NCBI GenBank assembly: GCA_964384945.1
Contig: CAYLMK010000014.1
Location: 62,001 to 126,000 of the forward strand
Length of the DNA stretch: 64,000 nt
Direction: 5' to 3'
From: S015-6 sp964384945
GTDB taxonomy: Bacteria > Desulfobacterota > DSWW01
Shown: piece after piece, positions 32,710 to 40,236 of the stretch
Numbering within the stretch: position 1 is the first letter of the stretch
Layout of the letters: each line of letters begins with the position of its first letter
Position numbers and translations under genes: made by a program
Notes under the pieces: generated by a model
The model's input: the letters and a program-made list of their open reading frames with translations, nothing else
What the model was told of the DNA's origin: nothing
The model's database searches: none

Positions 32710-34038
32710 ATGAGCATGCAGAAGTTCCTTCGAGCTTCGATGCAGGACGAGGACCGGCGGGCCCCCGAGAAGGCTTCCCCGGGCGAGTCCCTCGAGGAGT
32801 ACGACGCCGATTGCCACTCCATGGTGTGTGCGGGTTGCAGTTGCCTCTGTGACGACATCTCGTACTATCTCAAGGGAGGCATGGTAGTCCGGACCGTGAA
32901 CCTCTGCGAGGTGGGCTGGAAGCGTATCTGTTCGGTTCATGCGGAGGACCGGCTCCCCCCCCCTTCCCCTTCCCTGCTCTCGGACCGGCTCGAGCATGCG
33001 GCGGGAATCCTTCGCTCGCACGGCCCGCCCCTCGTCCTCGGTGCGGACGGCGTGGAGGAAGCCGCCATCCGGGCCTCGATGCAACTGGCCGGGCAGCTCG
33101 AAGGGATCTGGCTGCCCTGGGCCTTTCCGGCCATACGAAGCTTCTACGAGCGAGCGGGACGGTTCGGCTGGGCCACCGCCCTCCTCGACGAGGTGCGTGA
33201 CCATGCAGACCTGGTCATCTTCTGGCGCGCCGATCCCCTGGAGACCCATCATCGCCACCTGTCCCGTTATTCCTTCTTTGCCAGGGGACGGTTCACCGAG
33301 CGCGGAAACCTGGACCGCAGCCTGGCAGCCGTCTGTTCGGACAAGGCTGTCATCGAACCGCTCTGCCAGCAGTTCCTCCGGGCTCCCGTCGACCGGGACG
33401 TGCCCCTCATCGAGGCCCTGAGCGGCCGCTGTGCGCCGCAAGGCCTCGATCCCCGGGATTTCTCTTCCTTTGTCGGGGCCCTCGAGCGATCTGCTTACAT
33501 CGCCCTGTTCGTGGACCCCCAGAAGGTCGCCGCCGAAACGCTTGACGCCATGTTTCAATGGTCCTCGAGGGTCAATGCGCAAGGACGTCGGCGAATGGTC
33601 ATCCTGCCCCTCTGGAAGGCCGGCCCAAACGTCGAAGGCTTCTGCCGGATCTCCCTGGAGCAGAACGCGACCCCCTGGGGAGCCGACTTTTCAAGGGGGT
33701 CAAAAGGACCGTCGGACAGCGCGGCCGGATGGCGGGAATTGTCCGGAAGAGTCGGGAGTCTGCTCGTAATTCCTTCCGGAACCGACCCGTTTGACGGCCG
33801 GACACTTCCGGGCTGTCTTGCCGAGAAGCCCCGGATTGTCATCGATCCCTTCAAGCAGACACGCCGGCAGAGCGCAGAAGTCGTCATCCCCGCCGCCTTG
33901 CCGGGCCTGGAGCACGACGGGGTGTTCTTTCGCGCGGACGGACTTCCCCTGGTAGCGCGCCGACCGGAGGGTTTGGCGGACAACGGCTATCCGTCCGTTT
34001 TCGACGTCTTGTCACGCATGAGAACAGGGGGCCCCTAG
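32710..34038 (+). CDS. fwdB: FwdB-like (formylmethanofuran dehydrogenase subunit B) protein
   Basis: 442 residues, starting 2 bases after the Fe-S gene. An N-terminal [4Fe-4S] motif C40-x2-C43-x3-C47 (CAGCSCLCDDI) with C66 and a middle segment ADLVIFWRADPLETHHRHLSRYS match FwdB (usually VVFWGANP..SHPRHLSRY), and a C-terminal IDPFKQTRRQSAEVVIPAALPGLEHDG matches the FwdB end. The Cys (or Sec) that ligates Mo/W in FwdB, normally in a segment like SVCHG, is not present in the corresponding region (RFGWATALL). The same loss is known for FhcB of methylotrophs. It therefore may be a structural relative. It is translated with the FwdA-like gene (no gap). Confidence 0.8.
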   Translation: MSMQKFLRASMQDEDRRAPEKASPGESLEEYDADCHSMVCAGCSCLCDDISYYLKGGMVVRTVNLCEVGWKRICSVHAEDRLPPPSPSLLSDRLEHAAGILRSHGPPLVLGADGVEEAAIRASMQLAGQLEGIWLPWAFPAIRSFYERAGRFGWATALLDEVRDHADLVIFWRADPLETHHRHLSRYSFFARGRFTERGNLDRSLAAVCSDKAVIEPLCQQFLRAPVDRDVPLIEALSGRCAPQGLDPRDFSSFVGALERSAYIALFVDPQKVAAETLDAMFQWSSRVNAQGRRRMVILPLWKAGPNVEGFCRISLEQNATPWGADFSRGSKGPSDSAAGWRELSGRVGSLLVIPSGTDPFDGRTLPGCLAEKPRIVIDPFKQTRRQSAEVVIPAALPGLEHDGVFFRADGLPLVARRPEGLADNGYPSVFDVLSRMRTGGP

Positions 34039-35469
34039 ATGGCGGGGCTGGAGAAGATCCTGATCCGACAGGCGCGCGCGTATGATCCCTCCCAGGGGTG
34101 GCGAGGCGAACCCCGGGACCTGTACCTGGCGGGCGGCAAGATCAGCGAGCCCTTCGGTGACCCGGCACGAACCATCCAGGCCGGGGGCCGCCCTTTGCTC
34201 GCGGGGGGAATCGATCCCTACTGTCAACTCGCCGCCTATGGACAGACCGTCATGCGAATGTTCGCGGGCGCCCCCTCTCCAGACGAAATCGGCCGAGCCT
34301 ATGCCCGGATGGGGTATGTGCATGTGCATCATCCCTTTACCACGCTGCTGACCGCAGGTCTCGTCCGTCACGCTCTGCAGCGCATCCCTTTCGTCGATAC
34401 TTCGACCTGCGTGACGGTCGATCTCCGGGACATGGGCCAAACGATTCGAGCCAAGCAAGCCGGCGAATTCTCGCGGCTGGCACGCGCCTTGATAGTTGCA
34501 ACCGGGGCCATCGGCCTTTCTCTTCCGTTCCCCGAACTGCGTCACAAGCAGAGGCACTATATCCAGAAGAACCTCAGCGCCCAAAAGGTGCTCTCATTTC
34601 TGTCCCTTGTCGAAGAATCGGACCTGCTGCCCATCCACCTGTGGGGAATGCCCGGATTGCTTGATAACGAATTCCCTGAACCTCACCGGTTTCACATTGC
34701 AGGACTCGGTTTCGCCCTGGACTCGGAAGCTTCCCTCGAGAAGGCCCGGGAGTTCCTGGAAGCCGGAGGCAGCGGAGACCTGGGGTTGAGCACGGGCCGG
34801 GAACAGCTCGTCGCAGCCCCCCACGGCGCCACAGAAAAGCCCTTCCTCAGCCTGGACGCGGGCCTGCAGGCGCCCATCGGCTTCTCCGCGAGGCCGCTGC
34901 CTCTCGGCCATGCCCGCACAATGGCCGGCTGGTCCCTGCTCCGAAGGCCGCCTTCCTACTGGCGCCTGGCCCTGGCCGCCTCCGGCCCTGCCGGAGGCCA
35001 GTTCGGCGGCATGCCTTCGATCATCCAGTGGCTTGCCGACCCGAACTGCCGTCCTCCGGAAGTAAGCGAAGCTTTCCGAGGGGATGCCTTGAGCCTCTCT
35101 GCGTGGGCACGACTCACGCGGGTCGAGGCGGCCCGCTGCCTAGGTCTCTCCGATGTGGGTCATCTCCGCATAGGCGCCAGGGCAAACGTCGCCCTTTACG
35201 ACCTGAATCCGGAAACAGGCGGAGACGAGATGCTCGCCGCCCTTTGCGATTGCTGGTGCCTGATCAAGGACGGGGTTCTCGTGCGGGAGGGAGGCGCCTT
35301 TACCGGGCGAGAGCCTCCCCGGGAAACCCGCCGCCGTGAGATCGCCGGGGACGTTTCCGGGGCGGCCCGATCCGACCTCTTTCAAAACCCTACCCTCCGC
35401 TTCGAGAACCTGGGCGTCTGCCCGGGTGCGCAGGGCCGGGGAGGGTGCCCGGATTACACGAGGAGGTAG
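34039..35469 (+). CDS. fwdA: FwdA-like amidohydrolase-fold protein without metal ligands
   Basis: 476 residues, immediately following the FwdB-like stop codon. FwdA features are visible along the sequence: YARMGYVHVHHPF (FwdA YAxMGYTTV), PIHLWGMPG (FwdA HLHCNNLG.PG), and LGLSDVGHLRIGARANVALYD near the C-terminus. All catalytic metal positions look changed: HxH after GGID is PYCQ (60-63), the second His pair reads HLW, the HLTH segment reads HIAG, and the DHPN Asp segment reads SGPAG. FwdA and FhcA hydrolyse or make formylmethanofuran through a binuclear zinc centre, which this protein could not form. Probably a scaffold or a binder of another ligand. Confidence 0.75.
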   Translation: MAGLEKILIRQARAYDPSQGWRGEPRDLYLAGGKISEPFGDPARTIQAGGRPLLAGGIDPYCQLAAYGQTVMRMFAGAPSPDEIGRAYARMGYVHVHHPFTTLLTAGLVRHALQRIPFVDTSTCVTVDLRDMGQTIRAKQAGEFSRLARALIVATGAIGLSLPFPELRHKQRHYIQKNLSAQKVLSFLSLVEESDLLPIHLWGMPGLLDNEFPEPHRFHIAGLGFALDSEASLEKAREFLEAGGSGDLGLSTGREQLVAAPHGATEKPFLSLDAGLQAPIGFSARPLPLGHARTMAGWSLLRRPPSYWRLALAASGPAGGQFGGMPSIIQWLADPNCRPPEVSEAFRGDALSLSAWARLTRVEAARCLGLSDVGHLRIGARANVALYDLNPETGGDEMLAALCDCWCLIKDGVLVREGGAFTGREPPRETRRREIAGDVSGAARSDLFQNPTLRFENLGVCPGAQGRGGCPDYTRR

Positions 35470-35475
35470 AGACCC

Positions 35476-36231
35476 ATGGGAATCGCTGAGCGAAAGGCGC
35501 GGGAGAAGCAGATCCGGCACCAGCAGATCCTCGACGCCGCCTACGAGGTTTTCAACGAGGTCGGGTTCTTTGCGGCCACGATGGACCAGATCGCCGAGCG
35601 TGCGGAACTTGCCAAGGGCACAATCTACATCTATTTCAAGAGCAAGGAGGAAGTGTACTTCTCTCTTCTCAGCAACGGTCTGAACATACTCCTCGCGCTC
35701 CTCGAGGAAATGAAAAGAAACGAACCCCCTGCAGACCAATTGCTCGAACAAACGGCCAGGACCCTCTTCCGCTTCTACAAAGATCACACGAGCTATTTCC
35801 GGATCTTCATGACCATGCAACAGGAGCACATGCAGGCAAAGCTGTCCCCTGAGCTTGCGCAGCATCTGAACGAGCAGGCGACGTCGATCCTGAACATTCT
35901 GAGCGCCCAGATAGAAAGGCTTGTCGCCAACGGGTCTTGTTCGGTCAATCCATGGCATGTGGCCAACATCCTCTGGGGCGCCTTTACCGGCATCACACAG
36001 CTTGCCATCACCCGGGAGCGGTTGCGAGTCAGATCCAAACACATCGACGATCTCATCTCACTCTGTTTCCACCTGATCAACCGTGGCCTGTCGGCCGGCG
36101 TTCAGGCACCCGAGGCAACGGGGAATGCACAGGGTTCCGGGGTCACGGATCAGCGACCGGACCCGTCGCTCGCCCCTCAGCGAAGGGCTCGCAAGAGGAG
36201 GGGTGCAAGCAAGCGGGAAGCGGATACCTGA
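35476..36231 (+). CDS. TetR-family transcriptional regulator
   Basis: 251 residues. Residues 10-60 are a TetR DNA-binding domain: ILDAAYEVFNEVGFFAATMDQIAERAELAKGT, IYIYFKSKEEVYFSLL. The rest is helical and ligand-binding in type; the last 45 residues are a low-complexity, Arg-rich tail (RRARKRRGASKREADT) beyond the usual 200-residue length. It is the last gene of the CODH/ACS-like operon, 7 bases after fwdA, with AGGAGG overlapping. It probably binds the AATGACT palindrome in the operon promoter, so that it is autoregulated, and may respond to an acyl-CoA or other effector. Confidence 0.9.
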   Translation: MGIAERKAREKQIRHQQILDAAYEVFNEVGFFAATMDQIAERAELAKGTIYIYFKSKEEVYFSLLSNGLNILLALLEEMKRNEPPADQLLEQTARTLFRFYKDHTSYFRIFMTMQQEHMQAKLSPELAQHLNEQATSILNILSAQIERLVANGSCSVNPWHVANILWGAFTGITQLAITRERLRVRSKHIDDLISLCFHLINRGLSAGVQAPEATGNAQGSGVTDQRPDPSLAPQRRARKRRGASKREADT

Positions 36232-36274
36232 AGCGGATTCCGTCCTTTTCAATCCCCCGATGAGGGAGTTGCCG

Positions 36275-36853
36275 ATGGATTTTCTGGAAATTGCGGCGGG
36301 AAGGCGCAGCGTCCGCAAGTATCGGGACGAGGACGTTCCCGCGGAACTGCTCGACCAGGTCCTGGAGGCCGTCCGCTGGGCGCCCTCGGGAGGAAACATC
36401 CAGCCGTGGGAAGTGATCGTGGTGAGGGATCCGGAAACCAGGAAGGCCCTTCAGGAAACCCTGGGCGGCTACAATCCGGCCAGGAAGGCCGTTCTCAACG
36501 CACCTGTGCTTCTCGTCCTGTGCGGCCAGGTCAGGATCCCGGATGCCTACAAAAAGGACAAGGAAGTGGTCACGAAGTTCGGGGACTGGTGGTTCATGTT
36601 TCATCTCGGATGTGCGGCGCAGAACCTTGCGCTTGCAGCCCACGCCCTCGGCCTGGGCTCGGTCATGGTCGGCTTCTTCGATCACGACAAGGCGAAGGAG
36701 ATTCTCAAGGTTCCCGAGGCGCACGAGGTCGTGCTGATGATTCCCCTGGGCTACCCCGCCGCCACACCGAAACCGCCCCAGCGTCGTCAAATATGCGAAT
36801 TCTGCCATCTGGAGCGCTTCTCGTCCACTCGGTCCGATCACAAATTTTCTTGA
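36275..36853 (+). CDS. Nitroreductase-family FMN flavoprotein
   Basis: 192 residues from ATG 36275, with GAGGGAG upstream (an ATG at 36260 is less well placed). The N-terminus GRRSVRKYRDEDVP and the AVRWAPSGGNIQPWE segment are the two FMN-binding motifs of the family. A GLGSVMVGFFDHDK segment and an MIPLGYPAA motif follow. The C-terminus ends with CEFC. Members reduce nitro compounds, quinones or other substrates with NAD(P)H. It lies 43 bases after the TetR gene, so could be the last gene of that operon or separate. Another nitroreductase with a ferredoxin domain is at 38825. Confidence 0.88.
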   Translation: MDFLEIAAGRRSVRKYRDEDVPAELLDQVLEAVRWAPSGGNIQPWEVIVVRDPETRKALQETLGGYNPARKAVLNAPVLLVLCGQVRIPDAYKKDKEVVTKFGDWWFMFHLGCAAQNLALAAHALGLGSVMVGFFDHDKAKEILKVPEAHEVVLMIPLGYPAATPKPPQRRQICEFCHLERFSSTRSDHKFS

Positions 36854-36932
36854 CTGCATAACAATATGCGCGCTCTCTTCCTGTGCAGAACCCTGGGTAG
36901 AACCTCGGCACATGATTTGACCGGGCGGCTAG

Positions 36933-36969
36933 CAAATTATTTGACCATTCAACTAATTCGTACTACAAT
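36933..36969 (+). promoter_or_regulatory. Promoter with overlapping inverted repeat before the 4-HB-CoA-dehydratase-family gene
   Basis: TTGACC (36941-36946) and TACAAT (36964-36969) are separated by 17 bases, each matching the consensus at five of six positions. CAAAT-T-ATTTG (36933-36943) is an 11-bp inverted repeat overlapping the -35 box, and TTGACCATTCAA (36941-36952) is a second one. The sequence around it (CTAGCAAATTATTTGACC) resembles the region at 6096-6118, which may indicate the same regulator. Confidence 0.55.
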
Positions 36970-37070
36970 TCCTTCCGGCGCGCTGCCATTCGCACCGGGT
37001 CTCGGTTGTTTGATCACAACACGCTTTTTCTTTGTCAACCACCTAATCTCTTGCAGGGAGGGGAACACCG

Positions 37071-38561
37071 ATGGCGATTCGAACAGCACAGGAGTTCAAG
37101 CAGAGCATCCGGGATGACAGGGTAGTCTACTTTCGAGGAGAGCGGATTCGAGACGTCACCGAGCACCCGTTCTTTCAGATCACGATCAGTCAGATGGGCC
37201 TCGACTACCTGATTGCCAAGGACCCCACGTACCAGGACCTCTTTGTCGATCGGGACAGGAACGGTGAGGAGATGCGATTTCTTCACAAACCCGAGCGCAC
37301 GGCAGAAGATCTGCTTCGAAGGAGGAAGATCGTCCAGTTGCTGGCCCGCATCGGGTTCGGGATCCCGGGAGGGAGCAACACCACCGGCAAGGACGCGCTC
37401 AATGCGATCGCCGTGGTGTGCGATCGGATGGATCGAAAGACCGGCAGCAAGTATCGAGAGCGCGTTGAGGCGTATCGTCAACATCTTCTGAAAGACGATC
37501 CGGCCGTAATCGGAGCCGTGACCGATATCAAGGGGGATAGAAGCCTTCGCCCCTCCAAACAGGTGCCCCACCAGGACTACTATGTCCGGGTCGTTGACCG
37601 CACCAAGGACGGAATCGTGGTCAGCGGCGCAAAAGCGCATATCAGCCTGGCCCCGTGCGCCAATGAGATGATCTGTATTCCGTGCAGACGGCACCGGGAG
37701 GAGGACAAGGACTACGCGGTCGTTTTTGCGGTCCCGGTGAACGCCAAGGGAATCACCATGATCTCCACGGATCACGAGACCTCCGATATCGACAACAGCT
37801 TCGACCATCCCTTCAGCTCGAGTATCTTCTTCGCGGATGCGATTGTCATCTTTGACAACGTCTTCATCCCGAACGAACATGTGTTCATGGACGGGGAGTG
37901 GAAGTTCTCGGGAGATATGGCCTACGCCTTCGGGAACTCGCATCGACTGTTCGCCGACTCGTACAAGTATGTGGAACTCGAGATCCTCGCAGGCGCCGCC
38001 GCTTTGATCGCGGAATACAATGGCCTGGAAAGGATTCCCCACATACAGGACAAGCTCTCCTGGCTCACCATGTACTGTGAGGCCGAGGAGGCTCTGGCCG
38101 AACAGGCCTGTGTAAAATGCGTCCGTGATCCAGGATCCGACCTGGTCTATCCCAACCCGATGTACTCGAACATCGCGAAATTCTTCTTCGCCGACAACTA
38201 TCATCAGGCAATCAAGCATATCCAGGATATCGCCGGCGGTTTGGTGTGCACGGTTCCTTCCTCCAAGGACTTCTTCAACCCGGAGACCCGTCCCCTGCTG
38301 GAGAAGTACCTCGGGGGCAAACACGGCATACCCACGGAACACAGGATCCGGGCATTTCGGCTCATCAAGGACCTCACGTCCAGCTGGCACTCGACACTTA
38401 CGATTCACGGCGAAGGCTCCCTGGCCACACAGCGGATGTCCATTCTGGCGCTGGCCGATCTGGAAAGGTACAAGGCCGCGGCCAGGAGAGTCGCGAGGAT
38501 AAAGGTGGAGGACGAGCATCCCCTGTACCGTGATTTGCCGGATTATCCGCCCAAAGTCTAG
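37071..38561 (+). CDS. 4-hydroxybutyryl-CoA dehydratase / HpaB family protein lacking the Fe-S ligands
   Basis: 496 residues with RBS AGGGAGGGG. The segments GAVTDIKGDRSLRP, DGIVVSGAKAH and DYAVVFAVP are those of the 4-hydroxybutyryl-CoA dehydratase (AbfD)/vinylacetyl-CoA isomerase and HpaB family, a flavoprotein fold like acyl-CoA dehydrogenase. In AbfD, C99, C103, C299 and H292 bind a [4Fe-4S] cluster. By alignment from memory the equivalents are G100, T104, Y298 and H291, so three of four ligands are gone. The protein probably is an FAD enzyme acting by another mechanism: isomerisation of CoA thioester double bonds, or hydroxylation with a reductase, though oxygen would be unusual for this organism. 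Confidence 0.75.
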   Translation: MAIRTAQEFKQSIRDDRVVYFRGERIRDVTEHPFFQITISQMGLDYLIAKDPTYQDLFVDRDRNGEEMRFLHKPERTAEDLLRRRKIVQLLARIGFGIPGGSNTTGKDALNAIAVVCDRMDRKTGSKYRERVEAYRQHLLKDDPAVIGAVTDIKGDRSLRPSKQVPHQDYYVRVVDRTKDGIVVSGAKAHISLAPCANEMICIPCRRHREEDKDYAVVFAVPVNAKGITMISTDHETSDIDNSFDHPFSSSIFFADAIVIFDNVFIPNEHVFMDGEWKFSGDMAYAFGNSHRLFADSYKYVELEILAGAAALIAEYNGLERIPHIQDKLSWLTMYCEAEEALAEQACVKCVRDPGSDLVYPNPMYSNIAKFFFADNYHQAIKHIQDIAGGLVCTVPSSKDFFNPETRPLLEKYLGGKHGIPTEHRIRAFRLIKDLTSSWHSTLTIHGEGSLATQRMSILALADLERYKAAARRVARIKVEDEHPLYRDLPDYPPKV

Positions 38562-38606
38562 CCGCGGAGAGGCAGGGTGAAAACGCAAAGGAAGTCCGAT
38601 GCACGG

Positions 38607-38828
38607 ATGGACGGCCGCGTCTGTATCGTTACAGGGGCCAACTCCGGTGTCGGGTTCGAAACATCCCTCCAGCTCGCCGCGCATGGCGCACATCTGGTCA
38701 TGGTCTGCCGCAGTCAAATGCGCGGCGAACAGGCGAAGGCCGAGATCGAACGGGTCGCAGAGGGTCCGATCGACCTGATCCTCGCCGACCTCTCCTTCGT
38801 AATGGAAGACCGAGGGGAAACCGCATGA
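38607..38828 (+). pseudogene. Truncated SDR (N-terminal Rossmann part only)
   Basis: The frame gives about 73 residues from ATG 38607 (GTG 38577 would add ten). It contains the Rossmann motif TGANSGVG and following helix-strand (LVMVCRS, LILADLS), then ends at a stop that overlaps the start of the next gene by four bases. A full SDR needs about 250 residues with the YxxxK site, all missing. It is therefore a deletion remnant. The overlap with the next gene suggests it is still translated as a coupling leader. Confidence 0.6.
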
Positions 38829-39757
38829 AACTGGACGATGTTCTGGATTGGGCCCTCAAGACAAGGCGAGGCACCCCCCCCAAACCCGTACCGACCTCCC
38901 CCAAGGTGATCGAGGAGAAGTGCACAGGCTGTGGCATATGCAGCAAGGAGTGCGCTGCCTTCATCATCGAGATGCGGGACGGAAGACCCTTCATTGCAAG
39001 AGGCATGGACTGCGTGGAATGCGGGCATTGCGTGGCGGTCTGCCCCACCGGGGCGATTTACGATCCGCTCGCCCTGAAAGGGGACAACCAGCCTTACAGC
39101 TTTGAGGACCTTCCCTCCTCCAAGTCCCTCCAGCTCCTGTTTCGCACCCGCAGATCGGTGCGCAAGTACAAGGAGAAGCCTCTTCCCCGGTCGGTCCTGG
39201 AGAAGATACTCGATGCCGGAAGATACGCCCCAACAGGAGGAAATCGGCCGGATGTGCACTTCATTGTGATCACTTCCCCGCAGGAAATCGAATGGCTGCG
39301 GGGGGCTGTGCTGGCCAGTGCGCTCGCCATGTTCAGGAAATTGCAGAAGCTCGCCAAACCTGCCTCTTTGATCATGGGAAGCGACAACCTGGACACCTTC
39401 AATTACTATATACCGATTCTCGAGGACTGGCAGGATCGCTGGAACAAGATGGGGGATGATCGTCTCCTCTATCGCGCCCCCGCCTTGATCCTTGTTCATG
39501 GGAAGAAATGGGACGATATCGTGGGTTTCGGCAATGCCGTGGCCCTGTACCAGGCTTCTCTCATGGCGCAGACCCTCAAGGTCGGCTGCTGCTTCAACGG
39601 GTTCCTCCAGATAGCCCCCAATTTTGACGGCAAGATCAAGAAGCGGCTGGGAATCCCGAAGCAGCACAAATGCTACGGCGCAATGGGCCTCGGTTACGAG
39701 ACGACAAAATATAGAAGAACGGTCAGGAGAAGGCCCCCGAACGTCACCTGGCGCTAG
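38825..39757 (+). CDS. Nitroreductase with N-terminal dicluster ferredoxin domain
   Basis: 310 residues. The N-terminal 80 residues carry two [4Fe-4S] motifs: CTGCGICSKEC and CVECGHCVAVCP. The nitroreductase part follows with RTRRSVRKYKEKPLP and GRYAPTGGNRPD, the FMN-binding motifs. Such fusions accept low-potential electrons from ferredoxin-type clusters instead of NADH alone. The start overlaps the preceding SDR remnant (ATGA). In this cluster it may reduce an aromatic or enone-type substrate. It probably is co-transcribed with the VOC and SDR genes that follow. Confidence 0.9.
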   Translation: MKLDDVLDWALKTRRGTPPKPVPTSPKVIEEKCTGCGICSKECAAFIIEMRDGRPFIARGMDCVECGHCVAVCPTGAIYDPLALKGDNQPYSFEDLPSSKSLQLLFRTRRSVRKYKEKPLPRSVLEKILDAGRYAPTGGNRPDVHFIVITSPQEIEWLRGAVLASALAMFRKLQKLAKPASLIMGSDNLDTFNYYIPILEDWQDRWNKMGDDRLLYRAPALILVHGKKWDDIVGFGNAVALYQASLMAQTLKVGCCFNGFLQIAPNFDGKIKKRLGIPKQHKCYGAMGLGYETTKYRRTVRRRPPNVTWR

Positions 39758-39782
39758 CCTGACCCCTTGGGGAGGAACCTCC

Positions 39783-40208
39783 ATGTTCGAGAAGATCGAT
39801 CGCATCGCCATCGCCGTCAAGGACCTTGAAAAAGCAACGGATTTCTTTTCCGACCTCCTGGGCATCGATTTCGACATCGTCGGTTCGAGCCCAAAGCTGG
39901 GAATGCGGGGGGGGTACAGCGCCTGCGGCCTGGAGTTGATCGAGCCGACCCACCCGGATTCAATCATCGGCAGGTTCCTGGAGCAACGAGGGGAAGGCTT
40001 GTGGGCGCTGGTGCTCAAAGTGAAGAATATGGATGAAATGATAAAGAGGTTCGAGGCAAAGGGCCTCCAGGTGGCCGGAGACGTCACGGTCGGGGCCATG
40101 CGTGAAGTCGCGTTCCACCCCAAGGGCTCTTATGGAGTCGAACTCGTCCTCGCGGAGTATCCCGAAAAGCATGGGGCCACCGTCGCCGCTCTGGCCAAGA
40201 AGGATTAG
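39783..40208 (+). CDS. VOC-superfamily (glyoxalase/methylmalonyl-CoA epimerase-like) protein
   Basis: 141 residues from ATG 39783; GGGGAGGA is well spaced. KIDRIAIAVKDLEKATDFFSDLLG is the typical first beta-alpha unit of a vicinal-oxygen-chelate fold, and the second unit has GLWALVLKVKNMDEMIKRFEAKG. Glu at the end of each unit (ELIEP, ELVLAE) may be metal ligands. The closest familiar relatives are methylmalonyl-CoA epimerases, but the His ligand pattern is not clear. It lies between the ferredoxin-nitroreductase and an SDR. Confidence 0.75.
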   Translation: MFEKIDRIAIAVKDLEKATDFFSDLLGIDFDIVGSSPKLGMRGGYSACGLELIEPTHPDSIIGRFLEQRGEGLWALVLKVKNMDEMIKRFEAKGLQVAGDVTVGAMREVAFHPKGSYGVELVLAEYPEKHGATVAALAKKD

Positions 40209-40236
40209 CCCACACATTTCATGACGAGGGAACAAG

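Noticed and set aside
26911..35469. A standard CO2-reducing CODH/ACS plus formylmethanofuran dehydrogenase pathway
   Set aside because: The C-cluster, the FwdA zinc ligands and the FwdB metal ligand look lost and no corrinoid protein or methyltransferase is present, so the usual Wood-Ljungdahl reading is not supported.
34039..35469. FhcA-type formyltransferase/hydrolase complex as in methylotrophs
   Set aside because: FhcC and FhcD genes are missing, and the hydrolase metal ligands are absent.
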